Origin: Gloeomargarita sp. SKYB120
GTDB lineage: Bacteria; Cyanobacteriota; Cyanobacteriia; Gloeomargaritales; Gloeomargaritaceae
Direction of reading: 5' to 3'
NCBI GenBank assembly: GCA_025062155.1
Contig: JANXAM010000013.1
Coordinates: 5,179 to 60,363 of the forward strand
DNA: 55,185 bases
Below, piece after piece: positions 1-7,698 of this stretch (position 1 is its first letter; each line of letters begins with the position of its first letter). Below the pieces are notes generated by a model. That model was not told where the DNA came from. It did not search any database and was given only the letters and a program-made list of their open reading frames with translations. The position numbers and the translations under genes are program-made.

Positions 1-645
1 CAAAAGCGTGAAATTGACCGTCAAATGCCAGTCCAGATGCACATGCCCTAGATAACCCGCTAAACCGGCTAGGGAATTAGCCGCAATGATTAACAACGAC
101 GTGCCAATCGCCTGTTTTACGGGGATGTTGGCCAGTAACACTAACGCCGGCACAATGGCAAAACCACCGCCCACACCTACCAGCCCAGTTAGCATACCCA
201 CCAGCAACCCTTCCGTCGGCAACCACAACCAGCAGTAGGGACAAACGGGCGGGACATAGGGGCCGGTGAGTTCCGGAGCAGGAGGGCGACGCCGGATCAT
301 CAACCCTGCCGCCACCAGCATTGCCACGGCAAAGAGGGTCGTCTGAACCGTATCGGTGATAAACGGCAAGGTAGCTAAGCGCGCGCCCCCGTAGGCTCCC
401 ACCATTGTCGCACCGCCAAACGCCACCCCGGCCCGCCAGGTGACATTACCCCGGCGCATGTGGGGAATTGCTCCCAGCAGGCTCACAGCACCGACAACTA
501 CCAGGGTCATGGGGACAGCGACTTTAGGAGCAATGCCCACCACGTACAGCAGTACCGGTAAGGCCAGTACCGAACCGCCGCCCCCGAGTAACCCCAGGCT
601 TAGGCCAAAGAGTATCGCTAGGGCATAGCCGACTAGGACTGCCAC
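1..645 (-). CDS. TauE/SafE-family sulfite exporter (3' end cut by window)
   Basis: Polytopic membrane protein whose C-terminal end lies beyond the window edge. The visible 215 residues contain several hydrophobic helices. They show the glycine-rich LGLLGGGGSVLALP and GLVGVGGGFAIVPAL motifs, one in each half, that mark the TauE/SafE (DUF81) family, which exports small sulfur anions or organosulfonates. The start is a GTG, the first possible start after an in-frame stop, and it overlaps the end of the rhodanese gene by 13 bp, so the two are translationally coupled. As last gene of a persulfide-detoxification operon it probably removes sulfite or thiosulfate made by the upstream enzymes. The substrate is inferred from context. 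Confidence 0.85.
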   Translation of the reverse strand, partial: MAVLVGYALAILFGLSLGLLGGGGSVLALPVLLYVVGIAPKVAVPMTLVVVGAVSLLGAIPHMRRGNVTWRAGVAFGGATMVGAYGGARLATLPFITDTVQTTLFAVAMLVAAGLMIRRRPPAPELTGPYVPPVCPYCWLWLPTEGLLVGMLTGLVGVGGGFAIVPALVLLANIPVKQAIGTSLLIIAANSLAGLAGYLGHVHLDWHLTVNFTLL

Positions 646-1196
646 GATTGACCTGCTCGCTTGTTATAGGGCAACTGCGCCAGGAGCATCCCTAGCGCAC
701 AGGTGTTGGTCACCCCAGCGAACACCAGCCCTGCTCCCACAAACCCGCTGAGCAGCAGGAACCAGGGCGAGACCGTAGCCCCCAGAATTGTCCCCAGCAA
801 AACTAGCGAACCGGCCACAATCTGCACCTGGCGGAACAAGCTAATGGGGGCTTTGGGGTTACGCTCCACAGGATAGCCCTGTTGTTTCCAGGCCATGATG
901 CCGCCCTGCAAATGGGTCACCTGCGCACACCCCGCCGCCAGTAACTGCTGCGCCGCCCGGTAGGAACGATTCCCTGACCGGCAATACAGCACCAAAACCT
1001 TATCATCGGGGCATTTGATTTCAGCGGGATTGAACTTGGACAGGGGATGGCAAATCGCCCCTGGAATCCGCTCCTCGGCGTACTCCACTGGTTCCCGCAC
1101 ATCCACCAGCCACACCCGCCCAGCGTCCCATTCCGCCTTCAGGGTGGCCGCATCCCAGCACTGAATTCCTGGTGTAGTCGTTTGCACTTGCGTCAT
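633..1196 (-). CDS. Rhodanese-domain membrane protein (YgaP-like, with DUF2892 tail)
   Basis: 187 residues. Residues about 10-105 form a rhodanese domain with the catalytic loop CRSGNRS, whose cysteine carries the persulfide. The C-terminal 60 residues form two membrane helices of the DUF2892 type with a conserved cysteine (TNTCALG), as in YgaP, a membrane-anchored sulfurtransferase. I chose the ATG at 1196 over a start 21 bp upstream because GGGAGG lies just before it. It is the middle gene of the persulfide dioxygenase, rhodanese, TauE operon and would move sulfane sulfur between glutathione persulfide, sulfite and thiosulfate at the membrane. The family call is firm and the exact reaction is inferred. 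Confidence 0.9.
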   Translation of the reverse strand: MTQVQTTTPGIQCWDAATLKAEWDAGRVWLVDVREPVEYAEERIPGAICHPLSKFNPAEIKCPDDKVLVLYCRSGNRSYRAAQQLLAAGCAQVTHLQGGIMAWKQQGYPVERNPKAPISLFRQVQIVAGSLVLLGTILGATVSPWFLLLSGFVGAGLVFAGVTNTCALGMLLAQLPYNKRAGQSWQS

Positions 1197-1209
1197 GGCG
1201 TGCACCTCC

Positions 1210-1902
1210 CTACACACTCACCAAACCGCAACGTTCATTCGCCGGCACCGCCTCGGCAATCTTTTTCGGGTCCGGCAGGTTCAAGCTGTTCATGAGAGCA
1301 ATGAACTCGTCGCGCGACTTCCCAGCCAGGCGCGAGTTCCAGCGTTTTTCTTCACCAATGGTAGAAACCGTGTGACCCCGGTAGTCATGCCCTGGATACA
1401 CCAGCGTTTCCTCCGGCAAGGTAAATAGGCGCTCGGTAATCGCATCGTAGAGCAATCCTGGGTTGCCGCTTTGGAAGTCCGTCCGCCCACAGCCCCGGAT
1501 AAGCAGGGAATCGCCCGTGAGCAGGTGCGTGCCGTTGACCAAGTAGGCCATGTGGCTGTCGGTGTGCCCCAAAGTGGCAATCGCTTGAATCGTCACTTTC
1601 CCCACCTGGAGTACCTCTCCATCGGCGATGAACCGGTCGGCACACTCGGCTTTGGACCCCACCGGCACCACTGTCTGGCAACCCGTGATTTCCCGTAACT
1701 TGCCCGCGCCGGTGATGTGGTCAGCGTGGACATGGGTCTCGATGGCATAGCGCAGAGTCAGCCCTAGCTCCCGCAACAACTGCACATCCCGCTCCACCTG
1801 CTCCAACACTGAGTCCACCAGCGCCGCCTCTTTCGTATCCGGGTCGGCAATTAGGTAACTGTAGGTCCAGCTCTCCCGGTCGTATAACTGCCGAAATAAC
1901 AC
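1210..1902 (-). CDS. ETHE1-like persulfide dioxygenase (metallo-beta-lactamase fold)
   Basis: 230 residues. The motif HVHADH, the later GHTDSH histidine and GD (LLTGDSLLIRGCGRTDF) and a terminal PGHDY histidine form the metal site of the glyoxalase-II-like fold. GCGRTDFQ is typical of ETHE1-type enzymes, which oxidise glutathione persulfide to sulfite with O2 using one iron. The start is the GTG at 1902 (MLFRQLYD): a GGGAGG lies 9 bases before it and the length then fits the family. Upstream in-frame ATGs fall inside the operator. First gene of the operon, divergent from a sulfur-sensing ArsR-type repressor, so induction by sulfide or persulfide is expected. Confidence 0.92.
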   Translation of the reverse strand: MLFRQLYDRESWTYSYLIADPDTKEAALVDSVLEQVERDVQLLRELGLTLRYAIETHVHADHITGAGKLREITGCQTVVPVGSKAECADRFIADGEVLQVGKVTIQAIATLGHTDSHMAYLVNGTHLLTGDSLLIRGCGRTDFQSGNPGLLYDAITERLFTLPEETLVYPGHDYRGHTVSTIGEEKRWNSRLAGKSRDEFIALMNSLNLPDPKKIAEAVPANERCGLVSV

Positions 1903-1929
1903 CGCTTTTGCCCTCCCTTCCGTCTTTAT

Positions 1930-1960
1930 CATAAATTGTATAACTATATAATAATTTATG
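1930..1960. promoter_or_regulatory. Operator/promoter of the persulfide operon (perfect 8-bp inverted repeat)
   Basis: The divergent space between the dioxygenase and the repressor contains CATAAATT, 15 bases, then AATTTATG, a perfect inverted repeat in an AT-only stretch. TATAAC and TATAAT -10-like hexamers lie inside it. BigR/YgaV-type repressors bind AT-rich palindromes that cover the -10 region of their own promoter, so this is the likely binding site controlling both directions. The repeat is seen directly. The binding protein is inferred from position. Confidence 0.7.
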
Positions 1961-1997
1961 CAAGCCACAGATGGGTTATGCTGAGGTTAAGGAAGCG

Positions 1998-2363
1998 ATG
2001 GCGGGGCAGTGTATGGCAACGATGTCGGTGGCGGTCCTGGAGCAAGTGGCCGACTACTTCAAAGTGTTATCGGAAGTGAGCCGGCTGCAGGTGCTCTGTG
2101 CGCTCAAGGACGGTCCTAAAAACGTATCGGAGATCATGGCGGCGACGGGATTGGGGCAAGCGAATGTGTCCAAGCACCTAAAAATTCTCACCCAGGCGGG
2201 GATGGTGCAACGGCAACCCCAGGGAGTACAGGTGTACTACCGGATCAGCGACCCGATTATCCTGCCCATGTGCGAGTTGGTGTGCCAAGGGTTGCAAAAC
2301 CGGTTGCAGGCGCAACTCCAGACCTTCGAGGGGGAGAATAAAGGCGCATTGCAGTTTAGGTAA
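1998..2363 (+). CDS. ArsR-family repressor, BigR/SqrR-like persulfide sensor
   Basis: 121 residues with an ArsR winged helix: VLSEVSRLQVLCALKDG, NVSEIMAATGLGQANVSKHLKIL as the recognition region, then VYYRISD in the wing. Two cysteines stand where BigR and SqrR carry their redox pair, one in the second helix (VLCAL) and one near the C-terminus (MCELVC). In those proteins persulfides link them through a polysulfide bridge and release DNA. It lacks the ELCVCDL metal motif of arsenic sensors. The start is uncertain: ATG at 1971 gives 9 more residues, but AAGGA precedes the one at 1998. The 3' end overlaps pth tail-to-tail by 8 bp. Confidence 0.85.
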   Translation: MAGQCMATMSVAVLEQVADYFKVLSEVSRLQVLCALKDGPKNVSEIMAATGLGQANVSKHLKILTQAGMVQRQPQGVQVYYRISDPIILPMCELVCQGLQNRLQAQLQTFEGENKGALQFR

Positions 2364-2925
2364 TGACCAGGGCGTTGCCGATATTCATCGCCTGGTCCAG
2401 TCCTTCCCGCAACGCCAGCTCAACAACGCGCACCACTTCGTTTAGGAGGCGGGGCAAAAGCGCCTGCTGTTCAGGGCTGAAGGGTTCCAATACGTAGTGG
2501 GCGCTCTCTCCCACCACTGGACGACCGATGCCGATGCGCAACCGGGGAAATTCTTGGGTCCCTAGGTGAGCAATGATGGATTTCATCCCGTTGTGCCCGC
2601 CGGCAGAACCCTGTTTACGCAGGCGCAACCGGCCAAAGGGCAAGTCCAAGTCGTCGTAAATAACTAGGATTTCGCGGGGAGTGAACTTGAACCAGCGACA
2701 GACCGCCTGAACCGCCTGGCCAGAGTGATTCATATAAGTATTCGGCTTCAGCAGCACAATCCCTTGGCCTTCGGCGACCCAACCGTGCCACTGGGATTTT
2801 TCCCGCCACGCCAATCCCCACCGGCCCGCCAAGGCGTCCACCGCCATAAATCCCACGTTGTGTCGTGTGCGCTCGTACTTGGCCCCTGGATTCCCCAAGC
2901 CCACCATCAAGCGCAAGGGGGACAT
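2356..2925 (-). CDS. pth: Peptidyl-tRNA hydrolase
   Basis: 189 residues, the usual Pth length. It cleaves the ester bond of peptidyl-tRNA released by stalled ribosomes. VGLGNPG at the N-terminus, the catalytic histidine in RTRHNVGF, the substrate-binding asparagine in PNTYMNHSG, YDDLDLPFG with the catalytic aspartate, and GSAGGHNGMKS are all present. It starts only 5 bp after the stop of the ribonucleotide reductase ORF, so the two probably share a transcript. No residue known to be needed is missing. Confidence 0.97.
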   Translation of the reverse strand: MSPLRLMVGLGNPGAKYERTRHNVGFMAVDALAGRWGLAWREKSQWHGWVAEGQGIVLLKPNTYMNHSGQAVQAVCRWFKFTPREILVIYDDLDLPFGRLRLRKQGSAGGHNGMKSIIAHLGTQEFPRLRIGIGRPVVGESAHYVLEPFSPEQQALLPRLLNEVVRVVELALREGLDQAMNIGNALVIT

Positions 2926-2930
2926 GGTTT

Positions 2931-5216
2931 CTAGGTCGCTGGTGGCTGACTAGGTGTCTCGCAGGTCATCCCTTCGCAGGCGGCCACCTCCGGCGTCAAG
3001 GGCACCTGGGGTTGGTCGTACTGGCGCAACAACGCCCCGAAGTCATCCGATTTGCGTCGTTGGAGCACCTGTTGCATCAGCGCTTCGTAGCGTTCTTTGC
3101 TGATCGGTTCAAAGGGCAACCGGGGAAAGGTTTGCAGCGCATCGAACCGGGCCAACAATGCGGCGCTGATATAGCCCTCATCGTGCTGAATTGCCTGGTA
3201 AATCCGGTCGGCGAGTTGCTCAATCTCATGCTCGCGAAACTCAATCGTCGCCGATGTGTTGTGGGTAGTGTAATGGCGCTGGACATTCATGTAGAAATCG
3301 AATTGGGCTAGGGCGCTGAATTGACTGATGTCCACCCCCGCCTCGTCGGCAATGTCCGCCCAGGAGACCGCCACCGGAATTTCCACCAGCCATTCGGTGC
3401 AGCGCGGGTCAAAGGGGTCATTGAGTAAGTGCCCCTGCTCGTCCTTATCGGCTTGACCTGGCACCACGCTATAGCCGTAATCCATGCAGGCCAGGGCCAC
3501 CGGGTCATTTTTGGCAAAGGTGATGCGACGGATGTAGCGCTGGGCTTTGGGGGGATGCCACCCCGGCGACGCATTGGTGAGCAAACTTTTCGTACCCGCC
3601 GGTTGCACTGTGGTGCAGCGATTGGGCCGCCGTAACCCATGCCGGTCGCAGTAGTCCCACACCACCCGATGCACAACTTCTTTCCAAAACGTGAGATAGT
3701 CGGCCTCCTTCTGGCGCAAAATCAAGCCTAGTTCGCTATCCGGTCGTCCCGCCGCCCACCACTGGAGCCATTCCTTGCCAAAGGCATGCACAAAGAAATC
3801 AAACAACCCTGTAAACGACACCCCCACAATCGGGTCAATCTCTCGCGAGTATTGAAAACGCGGCTCCACAAACCGGTGGTGCAACAGGGCGGCTACTGTT
3901 AGAGCGCCAGCGGTAAAGGCTTTTTCCTGCTCTTCAAAGTTATGGGGATCAATCCGGTTTAAGTGAATTTCAGATAGGTTACAGTGAAAATCAGCACCGA
4001 TAATTTCGCCGCAGTTATGCACAACCAACCCATTGGCATCAAAACGATTAGCGCCTGGAACAGAGCAGTCGTAAACCAGCTCCTCCCCATCTGGAACCAA
4101 GGCCATGACGGTTGCCGTAAATCGCTCACGGTTCAGGTGCCGTTGGTGGCGTTCAAGTAACGTGGCTAAACGAGTTGCTTTGTCGGGGTCACGAAACCCA
4201 ATCAACCGCTGAAACTCCTGCAAATTGTCACCGCTAATGACCAGTTCGTGTTGCGCCCGACAGGGATAGGCAACCAGTTGTCGTTGGGAATTAGGCAATA
4301 AACGGGTATGGGCTGGACGCCGGTTGATGGAGAGCGTTGAAACAATGCCCAACCGGAGCAACATGCGCTGCACCGCCCGCAACCGTTCCAGGTCGCTGTG
4401 GGCTAACCGCACGCTGACCCCTTTGGTCTGGTCGCCTTGGACACTGCCATCAGCATCAAAAAATCCCCCTAGAAAGCCCCGGTAGAATTCATAACTGGCG
4501 CGTTCAATGGCTGGTGTAATAATTTTGCGGCCTTCACCTAATCCGTAAGATGCAGCCAGATGGAATAAACGAGCGCTTCCTACTTCACTGTAGCGGTTCT
4601 GGGGATGATTTCGTAAAATTTGGCTGGAAAAATCAGGGAAAACTGATTGACAAAGGGCTTGGGCAAACTCAGCCATCATGACTTGGTGTTCGCCCCAGTA
4701 ACGCCAATGGCCTCGCCGTCCATGACTGGGTACATATTCCGACAAACAACCATCGCCCATCAAATTGCCTAGTAACCAGCCCTCGGTCCAGGTACCTATG
4801 CCCGACCAAGGCAACATCCCCCGGTGGTTGTGCAAGCAGATGAGGTCACCCGGCTGAAGATGCGCTGCTGCAACCCATGCACAGTCCTGGCGTTGCGTCG
4901 TTTGCCGAATGACCTTGAGCACAGGGTGGTTGGCGGTCAAGCGCAGGCAGTAACCCTCCCACGTGTGGAGCCGAAACACAGGTTGCATCCCACTGCAGAA
5001 GAAACCCGCCGGTGTCGTTTGGAACAGCTTCCCATGCACATACGTCCCATGCGGCTGACCGATGAGTTCCTTGACCTGTCGCGCTCCCCACTCGGTCTGC
5101 ACCCAAGTATCGGCGGTGACGCAGGGATTCAAGCCATAGCGGCTCATGCGGTGGTCGAGTTCCGCCTCCAGGGCGCTTTCGGTCATGGAAAGGGAACGTT
5201 CAGGCGCTTGGGTCAT
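2931..5216 (-). CDS. nrdJ: Class II ribonucleotide reductase, C-terminal half, with intein (N-terminal half absent)
   Basis: 761 residues: an N-extein stub of 31, an intein of 370 (residues 32-401) and a C-extein of 360. The C-extein matches the adenosylcobalamin-dependent reductase of cyanobacteria: CGEIIG at the active site, CTTVQPAGTKSLL, SPGWHPP, and a C-terminal CX4C pair (C747/C752) that would re-reduce the active site. After splicing, NP joins CGE to rebuild the NPCGE motif whose cysteine forms the thiyl radical. About 370 residues that normally precede this point (nucleotide-binding region, specificity site and the first redox cysteine) are not encoded upstream or anywhere in the window. 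The gene is therefore split, with the other half elsewhere, or internally deleted. The reading frame itself is intact. Confidence 0.85.
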   Translation of the reverse strand: MTQAPERSLSMTESALEAELDHRMSRYGLNPCVTADTWVQTEWGARQVKELIGQPHGTYVHGKLFQTTPAGFFCSGMQPVFRLHTWEGYCLRLTANHPVLKVIRQTTQRQDCAWVAAAHLQPGDLICLHNHRGMLPWSGIGTWTEGWLLGNLMGDGCLSEYVPSHGRRGHWRYWGEHQVMMAEFAQALCQSVFPDFSSQILRNHPQNRYSEVGSARLFHLAASYGLGEGRKIITPAIERASYEFYRGFLGGFFDADGSVQGDQTKGVSVRLAHSDLERLRAVQRMLLRLGIVSTLSINRRPAHTRLLPNSQRQLVAYPCRAQHELVISGDNLQEFQRLIGFRDPDKATRLATLLERHQRHLNRERFTATVMALVPDGEELVYDCSVPGANRFDANGLVVHNCGEIIGADFHCNLSEIHLNRIDPHNFEEQEKAFTAGALTVAALLHHRFVEPRFQYSREIDPIVGVSFTGLFDFFVHAFGKEWLQWWAAGRPDSELGLILRQKEADYLTFWKEVVHRVVWDYCDRHGLRRPNRCTTVQPAGTKSLLTNASPGWHPPKAQRYIRRITFAKNDPVALACMDYGYSVVPGQADKDEQGHLLNDPFDPRCTEWLVEIPVAVSWADIADEAGVDISQFSALAQFDFYMNVQRHYTTHNTSATIEFREHEIEQLADRIYQAIQHDEGYISAALLARFDALQTFPRLPFEPISKERYEALMQQVLQRRKSDDFGALLRQYDQPQVPLTPEVAACEGMTCETPSQPPAT
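4014..5123 (-). other. Intein with LAGLIDADG homing endonuclease, inserted before the nrdJ catalytic cysteine
   Basis: 370 residues in frame. It begins with Cys1 (CVTADTWVQT, block A), has TANH in block B (LRLTANHPV), two LAGLIDADG-type motifs (LLGNLMGDGCLSE and FLGGFFDADGSVQG), block F near YDCSVPGANRF and block G ending LVVHN. The next residue is Cys+1, so all canonical splicing residues (Cys1, block-B His, penultimate His, terminal Asn, Cys+1) are present. Both acidic residues of the endonuclease motifs are visible, so homing may still work. Boundaries follow from restoring the reductase motif LNPCGEI. Confidence 0.93.
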
Positions 5217-5245
5217 CGTCGCGTCCTAGGCAAGTCCAAAGTCAT
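5213..5245 (-). other. Ten-codon ORF overlapping the nrdJ start (possible remnant of the true N-terminus)
   Basis: On the minus strand an ATG at 5245 opens MTLDLPRTRR and then TGA, which overlaps the ATG of the reductase ORF (ATGA). Cyanobacterial NrdJ proteins often begin with a short lead containing a (L/F)P-T-like stretch before their first conserved block, so this may be what is left of the original N-terminus after an internal deletion. It is too short to prove homology and could be chance or a leader peptide. Confidence 0.3.
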
Positions 5246-5372
5246 GATATAGCTAAACCACCTTTAGAGAGCAAACTTAACAACAGAGCTTCGCCCTGCG
5301 ACCGAGGGGACACCCCGCTACCGAGCGATTTGGTCTAAGATAAGAGTATCGGGGATGTGCAAGATGACCGGG

Positions 5373-5579
5373 ATGCCCACCCTGCGAATCCTGCTGAGTG
5401 ACCAGGTGTTGGAACCGGAAGTGATTTGTCAGAGTTGCCCGCTGGCCAGCCAGAGGGGAACACCCCGATGGTCAGGGGGACGGTTGGGATGCGGTTATCC
5501 GGCGCAGCGAGGAGAAGCCCAGGAACCGCTGGCCTTTGAATGCGCGATGGGATTTCGAGTGGTAGCCCTTCGCTCCTAG
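5373..5579 (+). CDS. Small cysteine-containing conserved cyanobacterial protein
   Basis: 68 residues from the ATG at 5373. An ATG 18 bp upstream is also possible. The features are CQSCPLAS near residue 20, GRLGCGYPA near 40 and FECAMGFRVVAL at the C-terminus, giving four cysteines spaced as in a small metal-binding or redox protein. I recall this pattern in uncharacterised short cyanobacterial proteins but know no function. It lies alone between the reductase and a DUF3318 gene, on the same strand as the latter. The spacer 5246-5372 upstream holds nothing else I can recognise. Confidence 0.65.
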   Translation: MPTLRILLSDQVLEPEVICQSCPLASQRGTPRWSGGRLGCGYPAQRGEAQEPLAFECAMGFRVVALRS

Positions 5580-5619
5580 ACAAAACTAAGATAGGCAGGG
5601 GAGAACGCGAGGGACTGTT

Positions 5620-6243
5620 ATGCCGACAAGTGCCGCTACCGATGCCTACCAAGGTGAATTTCGCCGCCTGCAGGGCCTATTGCCAATGGAAATGCGCGGC
5701 TGGGTCACCATTGTGCCCAGTACAGCCATGAATCCGCCGGTAATCACCAGCGAAGAAGTGGACAAGGACCAGGTGGAGATTCAAATTGACCCGGTGCGGT
5801 GGGACCAACTGGCAATTGACCAGCGGAATTTGCTCTTCTGGCACGAGGTGGCCCGCATCCAGAGCGATACTTTGCCCAAAGAAGGCTGGGAAATGGCAGC
5901 CCTAGCGATTGGCCTGGGGGGAACGGTCGGGGAATTGTGGGTGCAAGACACGCTGTTGCTGTTGCTATCCCTGGGACTGACGGGGTTTGCGGGGTATCGG
6001 CTGTGGCGGCGACACCAGAAACAAAACGCTTTGAAGTGGGCGATTCAGGCCGATGAACGGGCGATTCAACTGGCAGTGCAACACGGCTATACCCTCCCAG
6101 CCGCCTATAAAAGCTTGGGGAGCGCCCTGAAACTGCTGGCGGAACAGACCCCCAACAAGGGGTTGCGCCGTCGCTACGAAGCCCGTCTCGATGCCCTCAA
6201 ACGGAGCGCCCAACGGGCCAAGCAGAGCCGTTCCCGCGAATAA
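5620..6243 (+). CDS. DUF3318-family cyanobacterial membrane protein
   Basis: 207 residues. The N-terminal half is soluble, with the conserved core LPMEMRGWVTIVPS, VRWDQLAIDQRNLLFWHEVARIQ and KEGWEMAALAIGLGG. A hydrophobic segment (about 107-127, LLLLLSLGLTGFAGYRLW) is followed by a basic helical C-terminus. This is the layout of the cyanobacteria-specific DUF3318 family, whose function is unknown. HEVARIQ superficially resembles a gluzincin HExxH but lacks the second histidine, so I do not call it a peptidase. AGGGAC precedes the ATG. It ends 104 bp before rpaA. Confidence 0.75.
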   Translation: MPTSAATDAYQGEFRRLQGLLPMEMRGWVTIVPSTAMNPPVITSEEVDKDQVEIQIDPVRWDQLAIDQRNLLFWHEVARIQSDTLPKEGWEMAALAIGLGGTVGELWVQDTLLLLLSLGLTGFAGYRLWRRHQKQNALKWAIQADERAIQLAVQHGYTLPAAYKSLGSALKLLAEQTPNKGLRRRYEARLDALKRSAQRAKQSRSRE

Positions 6244-6347
6244 GTTGCGCCCCTTGACAACGCCCTATAATAATGGGTAGGCCTACTCATCAATATGGGG
6301 AACGCCCTTGCCTACTATAGAAAAGTTGTTTTTATTGCTGTTTTATT

Positions 6348-7103
6348 ATGCCACGCATTTTGGTGATTGATGACGACGCCGCCATTACAGAATTGGTGAA
6401 AGTGAATTTAGAATTGGCGGGTTATGATGTCAGCGAAGCCAACGATGGTGTAAAGGGACAGGCGCTCGCCATCCAATTGCTGCCGGATTTGATCATGCTG
6501 GATTTGATGTTGCCGCGGGTGGACGGGTTAACGCTATGCCAGCGCCTGCGGCGGGACGAGCGCACCAGCCACATCCCCATCCTGATGTTGACGGCCTTGA
6601 GTCAAACCCAGGACAAGGTGGAAGGGTTTAACGCGGGCGCCGACGACTACCTGACCAAACCCTTTGAGGTGCAGGAGATGCTGGCGCGGGTGCGGGCCTT
6701 GTTGCGGCGGGCGGACCGGGCACCCCAGGCAGCCCCTGGGGAAATTCTCAGCTACGGCCCGTTGACCCTGATCCCGGAGCGCTTTGAGGCGATTTGGTTT
6801 GACAAGACGATTAAACTGACCCATCTAGAGTTTGACCTGCTCCATTGCCTGTTGCAACGGCACGGGCAAACGGTGGCCCCCAGCGACATCTTGCGGGAGG
6901 TGTGGGGCTACGACCCGGACGACGACATCGAGACAATCCGGGTACATGTGCGGCATTTGCGCACCAAACTGGAACCGGACCCCCGCCATCCCAAGTACAT
7001 CAAAACGGTGTACGGGGCGGGCTATTGCCTGGAGCTGCCGCCGGTGGATGGGAAATTGCCCACAGGCCGGAGTCAAACGACGACGTCTCCTTCCCAGAGC
7101 TGA
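6348..7103 (+). CDS. rpaA: OmpR-type response regulator RpaA (circadian output)
   Basis: 251 residues: a receiver domain with DDD at 8-10, the phospho-acceptor D52 in LIMLDLMLP and the LTKPFE lysine, then a winged helix with [25 protein letters not shown] and [10 protein letters not shown]. The sequence follows RpaA rather than RpaB almost word for word ([38 protein letters not shown]). RpaA is phosphorylated by SasA and dephosphorylated by CikA, and sets clock-driven transcription. The leader has a TATAAT at 6266-6271 and the palindrome GTAGGCCTAC at 6277-6286. A TTGACA at 6254 is only 6 bases from that TATAAT and so is not its -35. The ycf4 gene follows 31 bp downstream. Confidence 0.93.
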   Translation: MPRILVIDDDAAITELVKVNLELAGYDVSEANDGVKGQALAIQLLPDLIMLDLMLPRVDGLTLCQRLRRDERTSHIPILMLTALSQTQDKVEGFNAGADDYLTKPFEVQEMLARVRALLRRADRAPQAAPGEILSYGPLTLIPERFEAIWFDKTIKLTHLEFDLLHCLLQRHGQTVAPSDILREVWGYDPDDDIETIRVHVRHLRTKLEPDPRHPKYIKTVYGAGYCLELPPVDGKLPTGRSQTTTSPSQS

Positions 7104-7134
7104 TAGGATCAAACCAGCGAGTGCCTTTGGGTTT

Positions 7135-7698
7135 ATGGCGACGGAGACGGTGACGCCAACTCGTTACCGGGAATCTGTTCAGGGTGCGCGTCGCCTGAGC
7201 AACTACTGGTGGGCAACGGTGACGGGCTTGGGTGGTCTGGGATTTCTGCTGGCTGGGATTTCCAGCTATACCCGGGTGAATTTGTTGCCCTTTGCTGACC
7301 CCACCCAGTTGCTGTTTATCCCCCAGGGCATCGTGATGGGCGCTTATGGCGTGGCGGGTTTACTCCTGAGCGGGTTTTTGTGGTTGTTGATTGTCTGGGA
7401 TGTGGGCGGTGGGTACAACGAATTTGACAAGGAAACCCAACGGGTGACGATTTTCCGGTGGGGCTGGCCAGGAAGAAACCGGCGGGTGGAGCTGGTGTAT
7501 GACCTGGCGGAGGTGCAGGCCATCCGGGTGATGGTCCGGGATAACTTCCTCAATCCCCGGCGGGCTTTGTATCTGCGGCTGCGAGGTAAGCGGGATATCC
7601 CTTTGACGCCGGCGGGACGACCCCTGGCTCTGGGGGAACTGGAGGAACGGGCGGCGCGATTGGCGCGATTTTTGGGTGTGCCAGTAGAGGGATTGTGA
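7135..7698 (+). CDS. ycf4: Photosystem I assembly protein Ycf4
   Basis: 187 residues, normal length. Two membrane helices lie near residues 24-45 (WWATVTGLGGLGFLLAGISSY) and 62-85 (GIVMGAYGVAGLLLSGFLWLLIVW), followed by GGGYNEFDKE and IFRWGWPGRNRRVEL and a soluble thylakoid-surface domain, all hallmarks of Ycf4. Ycf4 acts as a scaffold for photosystem I assembly. The start is the ATG at 7135. A longer reading frame upstream is only a shadow of rpaA. Its TGA overlaps the next gene's ATG by one base, so a ycf4-cyclophilin transcript is likely. Confidence 0.95.
   Translation: MATETVTPTRYRESVQGARRLSNYWWATVTGLGGLGFLLAGISSYTRVNLLPFADPTQLLFIPQGIVMGAYGVAGLLLSGFLWLLIVWDVGGGYNEFDKETQRVTIFRWGWPGRNRRVELVYDLAEVQAIRVMVRDNFLNPRRALYLRLRGKRDIPLTPAGRPLALGELEERAARLARFLGVPVEGL

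Noticed and set aside
5820-5870. HEVARIQ in the DUF3318 protein as a zinc-protease site
   Set aside because: No HExxH and no third ligand; chance resemblance.
6254-6271. TTGACA followed by TATAAT before rpaA as a sigma-70 promoter
   Set aside because: The two hexamers are 6 bases apart instead of about 17, so they cannot form one promoter; only the TATAAT may be used.
6832-7134. Long upstream extension of the ycf4 frame
   Set aside because: Overlaps rpaA in another frame, with no similarity to Ycf4; real start is 7135.
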